From contig NC_089824.1 of the NCBI RefSeq assembly GCF_035046505.1, positions 221,968,596 through 222,032,595 on the forward strand: a DNA stretch of 64,000 bases. Reading direction: 5' to 3'. Positions 21,037 through 32,264 of this stretch are shown here, piece by piece. A model generated the notes under the pieces. The model ran no database searches. It was not told the origin of the DNA and saw only the letters and a program-made list of their open reading frames with translations. The first letter of the stretch is position 1. The number at the start of each line of letters is the position of its first letter. This stretch comes from Tiliqua scincoides. Taxonomy: Eukaryota > Chordata > Lepidosauria > Squamata > Scincidae. A program made the translations under genes and the position numbers.

Positions 21037-21037
21037 A

Positions 21038-21111
21038 TGCGTTTCAGTGTAAGTAAGTGTAAAGTCATGCACATTGGGGCAAAGAATCAAAACTTTACAT
21101 GTAGGCTAATG
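21038..21111 (+). mobile_element. CR1 LINE, left part of a split copy
   Basis: Encodes KVMHIGAKN, the CR1 ORF2 block just before the DLGVLVD motif. It breaks at 21111 and resumes at 23259 after 2.15 kb of inserted DNA. Confidence 0.8.
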
Positions 21112-21262
21112 CAGTGGTACTCAAACTTTTCCGGCCAGTGGCTCCCTTGACCCACATGGCTGTTGGCCATGACTCCCCATCACGTTCCTGAGGGCTGGAA
21201 GTGACATCATTAAACAGGAAGTGGCCAGAAATATTAACTATATTAACTATAATATTATAATA

Positions 21263-21740
21263 TTCAGTTGTTAGCATCCTTCAGTCTCAGAAGACTATGG
21301 TATCACGCTCTGAATGGTGGTTCTGGAGCAGATTGTCCTCTCCAGTGTGCGAAGCCTGGGTAAAGTAGGTATGGAGGATAGACTGTTACCCATGCAACAA
21401 ATTCCCCCTCTCCACGTCGCTGAAACGGTCCAATGGAAAGGCAGAGGCCAATACGGTTGGTTCCAGCGGCGCCGCAGGAGTTGCCAGAACGTGACTGTGT
21501 TCAGCCATGAACTGCCTCAGGGACTCTGGCTCCAGATTTTGCCTCGAGGTTGACTCCTGAAGCCTTTTCCATAACTGGATGTAGCCACAAGGCAGTGGAG
21601 GTTTGGGATCAGAGTTTTTCTTCTCTCAGATGAGCTGCCTTCCCAGGCTGTGAGTTCCATCTACCCGGTGGCTGTTTAGTCGCCTCTTACCACAAGTACA
21701 GCCAAACTGAGGGCCTATTCTTATCCCCAGCCCCCAGGGG
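21263..21740 (-). mobile_element. LINE 3' UTR sharing the RLRWLGH tail, 11-bp duplication
   Basis: In reverse complement it ends with CATAGTCTTCTGAGACTGAA and GGATGCTAAC, a variant of the RLRWLGH/5S-SINE tail, preceded by a long non-coding 3' UTR. Exact duplication ATATTATAATA flanks it (21252-21262 and 21741-21751). No coding part remains. Confidence 0.75.
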
Positions 21741-21741
21741 A

Positions 21742-21900
21742 TATTATAATAATATAATATTATATATATATTAAATACATTTTATTTTATTTTAATAATA
21801 AAATATTAAATATATATTAACTATATTAATATTAATTATATTAATCATATCATTAATTAAATGCAGATCTTAAAAATATATTATTAATACACAGCAATAT
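21742..21900. repeat. AT-rich low-complexity tract
   Basis: Almost pure A and T with ATATTA/TTAATA repeats, inside the composite hAT insertion. Confidence 0.8.
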
Positions 21901-22063
21901 ACATGCTTTATAAATGATCAGCTGCTGATCACTGTTGGAGACAGGATGCTGGAGTAGGTAGATTTTGTCTGGTCCAGGAGGACTCATTTTTTTAAACTTT
22001 GTAAGCATAACAATAGAATTGTTTTATCAAATGAACTTTGTGAACAACCAGTCTGACCAACAT

Positions 22064-22083
22064 TACATACACACACACACACC
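22064..22083. repeat. CA microsatellite
   Basis: About nine CA units ending ACACCC. Confidence 0.8.
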
Positions 22084-22267
22084 CTGTGGACCCCAATCCA
22101 ACTAGTCATTTCTCCCATTCTCCTTGGATAGGATTGAACCCTTTATTAATTAAATTAAATTTTTCCAGGAGCTGGTGGGGAAAAAAAAATAGACCAGGAA
22201 AATATATCAGAGCTGATAAGGGTTTGGTTAGGAAGCTGATTTGTCTCCTATTCTAGGAGATGCACAG

Positions 22268-22620
22268 CTCAGGCCTATGCATGTCTGGTCTAGAGGGTAG
22301 AGCCTCCATTTGCCTGAAGATTAACATCCACAAGGTAGCCAGTTCGAGGCCACCGGCACTGTGCGACCCTGAAGCAGCTGGCAAGCTGCAGCTGAGCTGT
22401 TCCATCTGCTCGGAGCGTGGGAGGATGGAGGCCAGAATGTGAAACCAGATCGGAGTGTAACAGCTTGAATGTGGTGGTTCTTGAAAGAGAGAACCTTCTT
22501 TCAATTTGTAAAAATCCCTGCGTGGATTTAATAAGCCTGCCTGTGTAAACCGCCTTGAATAAAGTCTTGAATAAAGACCAAGAAAGGCGGTATATAAATA
22601 CTGTATATTATATTATATTA
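22268..22620 (+). mobile_element. tRNA-derived SINE with Sauria-type tail
   Basis: Same subfamily as the copy at 17765, with an intact tRNA-like head: A box TGGTCTAGAGGGTAGAGC and B box AGTTCGAGGCC, then GGTTCTTGAAAGAGAGAACC, AACCGCCTTGAATAAAG, AAGGCGGTATATAAATAC and a TATTA repeat end. Confidence 0.85.
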
Positions 22621-22691
22621 TTACTCAGAAGTAAGTCCCTTTAGAGTCAATGGGGCTTACTCCCAGGAAAGTGTGGATAGGATTGGGCTGG
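22621..22691. mobile_element. P4 palindrome, left-truncated
   Basis: CTCAGAAGTAAGTCCC, AATGGGGCTTACTCCCAGG and GTGGATAGGATTGGGCTG. It directly follows the SINE tail. Confidence 0.75.
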
Positions 22692-23258
22692 CAATCACTT
22701 CATCAATGGCTGATAAGTATTCCCTTCAAATAGCAAGATTCATCACTTTAAAAATACAGCCTCTCCTCTTCAGTCAACCAAGATTAATACATCACTTTAA
22801 AAACAGTCCCCTTTTTCTACTCCTGGCCAAGTAAAGTGTGTGCTTGTCTCTCCCCTCCCCCTTTGCCAACTGCATGGAAACAACTTTAAGACCCCTGGGA
22901 AGTGTTTTATTTGGGGAGGGGGAGGAAAGCAGGAAGGTTTGGAGATTGAAAGGGGGGAGTGGAAGAGGGAGGGGGTTGAAAAGAGAGATTTCACTTTGAT
23001 GAGAAGCAATCACAGGCTGGGAACTGGAAACCAACCAGACATGGATCAGCGAGGGTTAAGGACTGCAAGCTGAGTTTGCTCCGAAGAGGGCGGGACAACA
23101 GCAGCCACTCTCACAGCTGAGCAACTCTGTTTCTTCTGCTTTAAAAAAAAAAGCGAAGAGGAGGGGCAGAAGACCCCAGGGGTGTGAGGTCCTGCGCCTC
23201 CCCTTTGAGTTCCTGTTGCTGCCCTAAAGAGCCGGGCCTCACAGTTTGAATAACACTG

Positions 23259-23907
23259 ATATAGGCTGATGGGTTCTGAGCTGTCTGAGACAGATCAGGA
23301 GAGAGATCTTGGGGTGCTGGTGGACAGCTCAATAAAAGTGTCAACCCCATGTGCGGCGGCAGTGAAGAGGGCTAATTCCATGCTTGGGGTCATTAGGAAA
23401 GGCATTGAGAATAAGACAGCTAATATTGTAATGCCGTTGTACAAATCGATGGTGAGGCCACTCCTGGAGTATTGCGTCCAGTTCTGGTCACCACATCTCA
23501 AAAAGGATATAGTGGAGATGGAAAAGGTGCAGAAGAGAGCAACCAAAATGATTCCTGGGCTGGGGCACCTTCCTTACGAGGAAAGGCTACGGCGTTTGGG
23601 CCTCTTCAGTCTAGAAAAGAGGTGCCTGAGGAGGGACATGTTTGAGACATACAAAATCATGCAGGGGACGGACAGAGTGGATAGAGAAAAGTTCATTACG
23701 GGTTACAAGTCATGGTAGGTATGTGCAAGCTCTTGGTTTTAGAGGCAAACTGCCTCTGATTGCCAGGTGCAGGAGAGGGCACCAGGATGCAGGTCTCTTG
23801 TTATCTGGTGTGCTCCCTGGGGCATTTGGTGGGCCACTGTGAGATACAGGAAGCTGGACTAGATGGGCCTATGGCCTGATCCAGCGGGGCTCTTCTGATG
23901 TTCTTAT
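23259..23907 (+). mobile_element. CR1 LINE, right part of the split copy
   Basis: Resumes with LMGSELSETDQERDLGVLVD and runs to the CR1 tail (TCTTCTGATGTTCTTATGAT). A deletion inside ORF2 joins GTGGATAGAG to AAAAGTTCATTACGGG, removing part of the C-terminus. Confidence 0.85.
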
Positions 23908-23909
23908 GA

Positions 23910-26245
23910 TATGCTTTTGGCTTGCTTTGCAACCCCTCCATTAAGGAAGTAGGGGGCCCTGCAGAGGTTTTCTTTGGAAAGGGGGTGTGCTGGGGTGCAG
24001 GCCTATGCATGAGCCTTGCTAAATGCCATGGAAAGGATGCCAAGTTTTAGGTACATGAAAAAGCATCACGCCATCCTTCCATCCTTGTCTCTTTCTCCCT
24101 CCCTCGGTTTCTCCCTCCATGGTCCATTTTAGATTGTAAGCTTCTTGGGAGCAGGGACCTGTGTATGGCACTGAGTAAAGTGTGAAGTGCTATGTACACT
24201 GGCTAAGTACAATACTTCTAAATGCTGAATCGGTGTGGTGAAAGCAAGTAGGGCAAGCTTCAAGACCAACAGCACCCAGGGTTGCCAACTTTTCAACTGC
24301 AGCTGTGCCTTTACAGCAGCTGGATCTGCAGACATGAGCCAGCAGCAATGCTGATCTGTCTGTCATGGATAGGCTGGTATACATCAAGCCCTGTTTAGGC
24401 CACAAGAGCAGGCTGATCCAGTTCTGTGCTCATCATGTGGCTGACTCACAGGCAAGCCATTCTTAATGTTGCAGTCATTGAGTGATGAAAGTGCAAGTGT
24501 GAAGAACTTGCTGCCATGTGGTGGCAAAGCCCCCCCCCCATTCCAGCACATCATTGGGAAGCAGCATCATTATAACCCCCCTGTGTGGCAACTTTCCCAC
24601 TTCTGTTTCTTGTGGGGAATTATCTGCATGAGAATCAAGACCGTGTGCACTTGACTTAGCAGTATCAAAGGAAACACTCCCTTTTCAGTGCATGGGTGTG
24701 ACCCTCCACCCCTAGAGCACATTGACCCCTTCCTACTTGAGGGCTTCACCTCCATTGTTCTAGGAGTAAATCGGCTTGTCCTCCTCCCAGCAAAGCCACT
24801 TCTGTGGGAAGGCTCCAGGTCTTCTTCACTGGCCCCAACAGTGCCTCTCCCACAGACTCACTGGGTGGCCTTAGACAGTCCCAGCCCCAGCCCCAGCTCT
24901 TCCCAGCTGCAACACAGCTGGGATGCTAAGCATACTGGCCTGCCTTACAAGACCACTATCAGGATGACAGGGGTACTGTGCATAAGCAGCTCTGAGTACT
25001 GAAGGGTGCTCTGTATTCACGCTAAACATTAGGAAAGCTCTGCTGAGGCTCCACACCTGAAAACCGCTCTGATCCTGAACCCAGCAAAAGCACCTTCAAA
25101 GCCCTCCCTCCTGTGGCCTCCCCCCTTCAGGATGTCCTCAAATACTGTACATCCCCCCCCCAGCACAACCCTCTAGTCTCTGTTTTTTTAACAGCTCCAC
25201 CCCCAGTGATGCCTGAAATTCCCTCCAACTCTCTGATTTTCTTTAAATCCCCCCCTTTTCATAAAGGCTTTGGTTTAACCCCTTAGTTTCCATTCCATTA
25301 CTGAAACCTAAGTCTGTGTCGCTAAAATAAAGATGTATTTTTTCCCCATTTCTCCCTCTTCTGCCTCCTGGACTTCCTTGTGTCCTCCATATTGTAAGCT
25401 CCTTGGGGCAGGGAGCTGGCTTCTGGTGCTTTGTAAAGTGTCATGCACATTGATAGGGCTATATAAATGCTGGTAGTGTGTGTGCGCACAAGTAAGGCTG
25501 TTAGAATGCCTCGGTGTGTGCACCCACCATACCTATTGCAAGTCCTGGCAGTGAGGGGCCCAGCTGTCCACAGCAGGGGTGACCTTACCACTTACCACTG
25601 CAACAGAGGGTTGCTCTCACTGCTACATTCTCAAGGGGAGCTTTCATTTTAGTCTGAATGAATGCGTGCCACTCTTTCACTTGTATGGGAGAATGTGATG
25701 GGGTGCATTTGGGGGCACCATAATGGGAGTGCTAAACCTGCTCTCTACCCAACTGGCCCCTTGGGAGGAAATCAAGCCTGTTCCTGCATGACAGCCCCAT
25801 CCTGGGTTTGGTTTCTTGGTCGCATGTAAATGTGACTGAATGATGATGGACTTGTTCTGTGTAGTTTCTGGGCAGTTATCTGATGGAGCGCCTGGTTGCA
25901 GACAGCTGGCAGTCCCTATGTGCGTCTAAAGGAAGCTCCCATCGGAGTGTGGGGAGGATGGCACCCTCCAGCTAAGCGGACCACGGAGGTGTGCCCATGT
26001 CAGTGAAGTAATAGCAGTTTGTCTGCCACAGTCACTCAAGCTCTTTGTTCACTGTCAGGACTGTCCTGAGACAGTGTACTGGCTGGTGGGCAGTAGTCTG
26101 GTGGCCCAGGGGGAGGACTTGGAAGCCCTGGGCAACTTGCCCAGGGGGAGGAAAGGCAGCCAATCTGTGAGTCAAATTTAGATGAGTCAGTGGCACTAGC
26201 CTGGCCTTCTCATGTCTGCAGACCTCCAAGTGATTGCTGCATAAA
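23910..26245. other. No gene seen; two L2/MIR-like 3' tails
   Basis: No exon was recognised. Two short blocks, 24130-24215 and 25388-25480, both read ATTGTAAGCT(C/T)CTTGG then GCAGGGA and a GTAAAGTG end, the 3' tail shared by L2-type LINEs and their SINEs. A weakly supported SINE-like stretch surrounds 26040. Confidence 0.45.
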
Positions 26246-26249
26246 TTAG

Positions 26250-26558
26250 TTGGCAACCTTCAGTCTCGGAAGACTCTGGTATCGCGCTCTGGATGGTGGT
26301 TCTGGCACAGCGTCTAGTGTGGCTGAAAAGGCCAATTCGGGAGTGACAATCCCTTCCACACTGGGAGCAAGTGCAGTCTGTCCCTGGTCCGTCTCCCTGG
26401 CTATGGGCCTTCCTTCTTTGCCTCAGTCTGTTGGCCAAGTGTCTCTTCAAACTGGGAAAGGCCATGCTGCACAGCCTGCCTCCCAGCGGGCCCGCTCAGA
26501 GGCCAGGGTTTCCCACTTGTTGAGGTCCACTCCTAAGGCCTTCAGATCCCTCTTGCAG
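26250..26558 (-). mobile_element. RLRWLGH LINE 3' fragment
   Basis: Short copy: the 3' hairpin end at the left, then the zinc-knuckle block CSQCGRDCHSRIGLFSHTRR in the minus frame and part of the preceding coding region, ending at CTCTTGCAG. No exact duplication could be assigned. Confidence 0.85.
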
Positions 26559-26559
26559 G

Positions 26560-28079
26560 AATTGTCATCTCCTCCTCTGACCCAGGTGATGCAGCAGGGC
26601 AGGCACGAACTGACTTCAGGATAGTCTGGGGTGGACTTTGGCTTTTACTCGGTCCTGAGGTCCCCTGACCAGAGCCAGGCAAAAGAATGGCAATGGCCTC
26701 CCGCTACCCATGTGCACCATACACAACCTGCTCCAAGCTCCATGTCCTGTCACTCCAGAGGAGGGATTTTCTAACAGCCCAGTCTAGGGGTGAAAAAAAC
26801 CTTTTTGCTGTCGGTAGAGTTGAACTCTCAGGAGTCCGGCATCTGAGTGACTGCCAGTCACCATCCTGCAAATCACCAGCAGATCCCAGTCTGCCTTCTG
26901 CCCACTCTTGGAATAGAGAGCATCTCTGCTTTGCAGAAATAAGAACCAACAGACTATTTCACAGACCTTCGAAACTCAGCAGCAGTAGCAGTTATAATTG
27001 AATCAATTACATCCTTGACAGGCACTTTAAGGGATGATTGTCCTTGCAAAAGTCTCGTTTAACTCCTTGTTCTCTGGTTTGAGGTTCAAGGTGCCCAGAA
27101 CATTTGTCCCCCAGTGTTTCTTGAGCTCCACAGGAAACAGCTTTGAAAAGCTGGCAGCACTCGGGGTGCAGAGGTCACAAAGGATCAAAGCACAACTGAG
27201 GAAAGAGCCCCAGGCTGATGTGAGTGGCTCCAAAGGAGCCCCTGAAGATGTAGCTCCTCAGAGACCAACTTCCTTTCACGTCATCCCACATACCCCCAAA
27301 GCTCCCTTGTTGCTGGCTTCAGGCCCCTCTACTGCGGGATTTTTCCTCCCAGCACAGCCCTGCTCCCCAAGGAGCTAAGACATCATGTTCTTGCACTTGG
27401 TCTCATGCTGGGAGCTTCCCATCCCTGGGAGTGGACAGAGGACCAGAGAGAGAGGCAGCTGCTGCGGAGAGAATGTGTTCCCAGCCCTGGTCCAGGAGCC
27501 TCCAGTGTGAGGGCAGTGGGGGCCCAGCCCGGGTCTGTGGGAACCAGACAGCCCCGGGCACAGTTCATCCGGGCTGGCTTCCTTCCGTGCCCCCAGGGAC
27601 TGTGAGGAGGGGGGAGCCGAGGCCAAATGTTCCCTGAACAGACGGCGTTTTCAGACGCCAACATGATGTATGTCCCAAAATATTGTTTTTCCCTGAAAAG
27701 TCAGGCGTGGGGAAGGGAGAAAAAGAGGGTGCAGAGGGACTGATAGCACGAGGGCTTGGACCCGAGTTTTGGGCTCACTGGTCTGACAGCATATCAAGTA
27801 ACATGTGCCGTGGCATGCCGGGACAGACGGTGGTTTGGCTGTGGGGAGCGCGTGGGAAGGAGGGAGGATGTGATGGAGCCGCTCGCAGCAGTTTTGGCTT
27901 CTGAGTCAGGACAGCCCCCTGCCTTTCTCTCTGGGGGCAGCAAAAGGTCCTGAAAGATGCCCAGTGGGTGGCAGCCCCTTTCCCAAGCCAGCCCAGGCCA
28001 GCCCAGGTGCCTTCCTGGGGAGAGACCTGACTCAGAGTTGAGGCCAGGCAGTTTTTTCCTCACTTTCCTGAGGAGCTAG
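26560..28079. other. No gene seen
   Basis: GC-rich around 27400-28050, with open frames on both strands but no family resemblance. The 3' end of MYLK2, the gene expected beyond FOXS1 in human synteny, could not be found here or elsewhere left of FOXS1. Confidence 0.4.
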
Positions 28080-28084
28080 CTGTT

Positions 28085-28268
28085 GATTCACCGAGTCCTA
28101 GATGGGGTTGGAACCCTGAGTTCAAATCCCCCCAGCTCAACTGTGGCTTGAAGAAGTAACCATGGGCAAGACCAGTTGCTGTCTCCCAACCACAGTTCCT
28201 CACAGGTGAAAGGGGAATAATCAGGACCACACCTCACAGGAAGGTGGTGGCAGTGAGGACCTCCACAC
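28085..28268 (+). mobile_element. tRNA-derived SINE, old
   Basis: B box GAGTTCAAATCC, then ACCATGGGCAAGACCAG and ACACCTCACAGGAAGGTGG, matching the layout of the Sauria-type SINE or MIR but strongly diverged. Confidence 0.5.
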
Positions 28269-28645
28269 ATCCTGACAGAACACCAGATGATTCTTAATGA
28301 GTGGAGGTCACAGACAGAGGCAAGGATTCTGTTGCACTTGCACGGCACTTTTCCTCCCTTGATGCAGATCCTGCTGCGCACAGGCTCCCCAGCAGACCCC
28401 TCCCCTTGCCTGGTGGTGGCAAGGAGCACGTGGGGAACCTTTCCGCCCATGAAACAGCACAAACAGTGCACGGGGTGGCAGAAGATGGCCCATGGCTGCC
28501 ACTCATCCCCACGCAGGCAACATTTGAGCAGGTAGCAGCGTCAGCTTTGTCTCAGGGGTGGGCCAGGCGGATGTGGGCACTTCCATGGATCTCTGCTCAC
28601 TAAGGCCCCACCTTGCCTGGAATAGGGGTTCGAGCAGGCCTACTT

Positions 28646-28745
28646 AGGAGCACAAGACAGCCCTGCTGGATCAGGGCCAGGAGGGCCCATCAGGTCCGGC
28701 ATCCTGTTTCCAGCAAGCAGACAAGGAAGGCACACCTCTCGCCAC
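28646..28745 (-). mobile_element. CR1 LINE 3' UTR fragment
   Basis: AGCCCTGCTGGATCAGGGCC and CAGGTCCGGCATCCTGTTTC are the CR1 3' end in reverse. Confidence 0.6.
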
Positions 28746-28814
28746 CACCGCTCCCTTGCAACTGAGATGCTGCTGCATCCGGGGGTCGGCGCATGGCCAT
28801 TGTGATGAGCAGAC

Positions 28815-29001
28815 AGGGACATACAGTGGGTGGGGAGGCAGGGGAGACCGGTCAGGCAGAGCCTCCCCACTGGAGTCCTGTGGAAAGCTCAGCTGCCGTT
28901 GTGAGTGCTTGCGTGCCTCACGTGGTGGCGGCACTTCGAAGGACTCCGGGGGGGGGGGAGAGGTTCTGCCTCCCCTGTCTCCCCACCCACTGCACGTCCC
29001 T
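28815..29001. mobile_element. Palindromic miniature P2
   Basis: Ends AGGGACATACAGTGGGTGGG and CCCACCCACTGCACGTCCCT are inverse of each other, body GGCAGAGCCTCCCC / GGTTCTGCCTCCCC. Better-preserved copies lie at 48094 and 61212. No clear duplication at this copy. Confidence 0.75.
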
Positions 29002-29593
29002 TCTGACAGATTGACAGACTTGTGCCCTGCAGCTGGTCATTCTGTGGCAAGTTTCCCAGCTGCAATGAGGGTCACTGTTGTGTATATCCACACATAGACC
29101 ACCCCAAGCCGCACTCCACAAATCACTGCCTGACTGACCCTTCTCCGTGATGACTTGCTGCTGGTGGCTTCTCTCTGTGGACTGAATGCTGTATTTTCTT
29201 CCTCTGCAATAACCTGTCCTGTGTCGACCTCTGGAACAGGTCAAGAACACCTAATTGAAGAGCATCTGATTAGGGAAGGGCAGCTCCTCTGAAGCTGATG
29301 CAGCAGCTCCAGGATGGGCAGTTCAGTGGGGAAGGGACTGCACACACACATCCTGCTGTAGAAAGCAGGCCCCACATCTCCCTAAGAGAGACCAGTCACT
29401 GTCTCTGGTCAAGAGGGACTGCTGGAGAGCCTGCTTGTGTGGTCTTGCGCTGTCACCTCCCTGGGAGAGTTTTTCATGAGCAATTCTCCCCACAACACAC
29501 CCTCCAGACTATTTTTCTGCACATCTATGGCCTTCCACTCCCTCCTATGGAGGGCGTTACTCTTCTAGTGAATGCTTCTCAGAGTACCTTCGA
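29002..29593. other. No gene seen
   Basis: Non-coding sequence with no recognised exon or repeat. Confidence 0.4.
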
Positions 29594-29791
29594 CAGTAGC
29601 TAGAGGAGGTGCAAAGCACTAAGTTTTGCAGGGAGCCTCACTGTGGCCTGCAGGTGGCCCTTCCTGGGTGTGGGAAAACAAAATGGAGGCATATACCCAG
29701 AATGGCTCCAAAGGGGAAGGGCCACTCACACACACCATGGTGAGGCTCCCTGCAAAGCTTAGTGCTTTGCACCCCTCTAGCTACCTCACTG
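29594..29791. mobile_element. Palindromic miniature P1
   Basis: Left end CAGTAGCTAGAGGAGGTGC has lost a few bases of the consensus CAGTGGCATAGCTAG; right end CTCTAGCTACCTCACTG. Body GTTTTGCAGGGAGCCTCAC is palindromic with the right half. Confidence 0.75.
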
Positions 29792-29794
29792 TGT

Positions 29795-30205
29795 CAGCAA
29801 CTCTGGGGTAACTATTACGGTATATGACATTGTGTTTAATGCTCTGGTCAATCACTGCACTTATACTGCATGGGAGGGAGCTGGGAGCAGAGGCAATCAT
29901 AGCAGAATGCTGGATTGGTAGAACATATTACAGGGGGTGTCCAACGTACACCTCTGTGCTAGCTGCACAAATGTAGATAAGGTGGAGTACTGACACATTC
30001 TGTTCTGGCACTAACTCAGCATCCCCCACCATCTGCATTCTCTACCAAAAACACAATTCTACAACCTGTTGCATACTTCCAACTCCTTGGTTTATTTTGC
30101 AGAACCTCTTCTGCTACTCATGAGGAAGCAAAAGAGCACTCCCTAATGGGTGGAAATCCTGCAGGGTTCCTTCTGGGTTCTTTGAGTCCCCCAGATATCA
30201 CCCAC
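29795..30205. other. No gene seen
   Basis: Non-coding, no recognised repeat. Confidence 0.4.
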
Positions 30206-30352
30206 CTTGGTTGGCAACCTTCAGTCTCAAAAGACTATGGTACAAGCCTACAGCACCTGGTATTCCCAGGCGGTCTCCCATCCAAGTACTAACCAGGCCT
30301 GACCCTGCTTAGTTTCCAAGATCAGACAAGATCAGGCATGTGCAGGGTAACA
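30206..30352 (-). mobile_element. 5S rRNA-derived SINE
   Basis: Minus-strand copy with a single 5S unit: GGCGGTCTCCCATCCAAGTA and TGCTTAGTTTCCAAGATCAG in plus orientation, and the tail TTGGCAACCTTCAGTCTC at the left. The hairpin loop is altered relative to TTCG. Confidence 0.88.
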
Positions 30353-30864
30353 GTTGCTTACCACTATAGTCTAAACCACCTGAAGATCCATGCTTTGGTT
30401 TCCATGCTTTGGAAAGCATGCTTTGGTTTCACAAACAGCTGCATGTTGCCAGTGTGTGGTGTGACTGCAAAAGATGCATGGCCCAGCTATAGCATCCGTG
30501 ATGACCACAGCCAGTTGGGCACTTAGGAGCGGTGCAAGAAATCAAGACCTGCTGCTGCTCAACCAGGTGATGGTGCCTTGCAGTCCATCACAACCTTTTG
30601 ACTCAAACAGATGTGAGGGCCTTATTTCCCATGTTTGTATCTAGCTGCAGAAGCACTTTCCACACCGTTTCCAGGACTTGGTGTTCCAAAGAGAGCTTTC
30701 TTGGCTTGACCTGTGAATAACCCCAAGCGATCAGCAGAGGCGTATGGCAGAGGAAGTTTGTGTAGAGGAACCCCTACTTGAGGGAAAGCACCCGAGAACA
30801 AGACATCAAGGAGCCTCCCTCTGATGCACACAAGGTCCATTTCTATTCTCAAGGACATTGTCCT
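30353..30864. other. No gene seen
   Basis: Non-coding, no recognised exon. Confidence 0.4.
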
Positions 30865-31005
30865 TCTGTGGCACCTTTGTACCCCATCCTTCCTCCAAGG
30901 AGCTGAGGACAGCTGACTTGCTTCACTTTTCTTCCCAATGACCCTGAGAGAGAATGACTGACTGGTCCTGTGCTTCGATTATGGGGTAGAAGGTAGTAGG
31001 ACGCT
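30865..31005 (-). mobile_element. Sauria-type SINE 3' part
   Basis: CATCCTTCCTCCAAGGAGCT in plus orientation is the inverse of the SINE tail block AGCTCCTTGGAGGAAGG. Confidence 0.5.
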
Positions 31006-31009
31006 TGAA

Positions 31010-31759
31010 TTACACAAGGCCCACCCCTGACCCCCACAATTTTAGTCAAATTGTACCCCCCTGGAGTCTTAGCTGGAGGCCAGTTGGAAAAAGTAAGGGG
31101 TGCAGAGCTCCCATCTTGGCCAAAGTCAAAACCAGCACTGGCCCAAAATCACGCTGTTAACTTCCTTGCTGAGCAGGAATCAGAACCGGTGCCTCTTTGC
31201 TGTTAAGGCCAACACTTCATCTATACATGTTGAGCCTGGACGAGGAAGACCTGGCTTCAAGTCTCCACTCAGTCATGAAGCTTACTGGGTGATCCTCCTA
31301 GGCCAAGGGCGTAGGAGAGAGGGGTCATTTGTACCCAGGCCTAAGGTCAAAAAGGGGGCCCAGGAGCCAAGAAAGGGAGCCCTGAAATTTCCTGGGATCT
31401 TACATTTTCCTGTCTACTCAGACTTGTTGCTGGCATGGGATGCTGAGGACACTACCACGAGAGCGCAGCTGCAGCTCCGAGCAAGCCATATTTGCTGGAC
31501 CAAATAATGCATACTTGACACACCTTAATGCAGTGCCAAATCTGGGAGGAACTGGCCCACTACAGTAGCTCTTTGACTTGTGGATCTGCTTAGCATGAAG
31601 GAGTGTAGAGTTGCTCAGGGACACAGCTGCAGGACTACAGCTGCTGCACACAGGACACTTTCCATTCTGGAGTGAGCCTAAATACGATGATGCTGATTTT
31701 TGCATGTTTTTCTATATTTACAAGATTTTAGAGAGGAGTGTGTTTGTGTATCTGTATAA
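31010..31759. other. No gene seen
   Basis: Non-coding. A tRNA-like piece with CTGGCTTCAAGTCTCCACTC near 31255 may be a SINE head. Confidence 0.4.
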
Positions 31760-31942
31760 GGCTGCAATCCTAACCAACTTTTCAGCACTGACATAAGGAC
31801 AATGCAACTCCAAGGTAAGGGAACAAACTTTGCCTTTCCTTGTGGAGGCCTCCGTGACTGCCCCCCAACTGCAGGATGCAACACACTGCCCACCGGCACA
31901 GCTACGCCAGTGCTGGAATGGCGTAGGTTAGGATGGTGCCCT
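31760..31942. mobile_element. Palindromic miniature P3
   Basis: GGCTGCAATCCTAACCAACT on the left and GGCGTAGGTTAGGATGGTGC on the right are inverse ends. Internal AGCACTGACATAAGG and CCAGTGCTGG match the copy at 49800. Confidence 0.6.
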
Positions 31943-32149
31943 AAATGTAAGTAGCTGCCAATGCTGTGTGGGTGGGTAGACCTGGGCTCCAAAAACTTTT
32001 CCATCTGTGTCCACCCTCCCCCCATCCTGCCCCCATTCTGCTTGCCCATCCTCACCCTCCCCTGCTCTGTTTCACCCCTCCCCCTTTGCAAAGGGGATCA
32101 AAAGAAACTTTGTACCCCCTAATAAAATTCCTCTCAGAGGCCCTGCCTG

Positions 32150-32262
32150 GCCCAGGTGCTATCCCTCAGCCTAGCCTACCTCACAAGGTTGTTGTGACGA
32201 AGAAGGGAAGTGGAGGAGCCTTATGCATTGCCCTCAGTTCCTTGGAGGAAGTAGATACATGT
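32150..32262 (+). mobile_element. Sauria-type SINE 3' part
   Basis: CCTAGCCTACCTCACAAGGT, TGTTGTGACGAAGAAGGGAA and CTCAGTTCCTTGGAGGAAGT follow the family order. Confidence 0.65.
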
Positions 32263-32264
32263 GC

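Larger units (their letters stand above)
21112..23258. mobile_element. Composite hAT-like insertion splitting a CR1
   Basis: Left end CAGTGGTACTCAAACTTTTC and right end CACAGTTTGAATAACACTG are inverse hAT-type termini. Inside lie a LINE 3' UTR, AT-rich DNA, a SINE and a P4 piece, so the present length is mostly later insertions. The CR1 flanks repeat TAGGCTAATG and TAGGCTGATG, longer than the usual 8-bp hAT duplication. Confidence 0.65.

Noticed and set aside
22260-22380. A tRNA gene
   Set aside because: A and B boxes are present but there is no cloverleaf, and the sequence continues into a SINE body and tail.
28800-29001. Protein-coding exon suggested by open frames in the P2 palindrome
   Set aside because: The same sequence recurs at 48094 and 61212 as a non-coding palindromic miniature.
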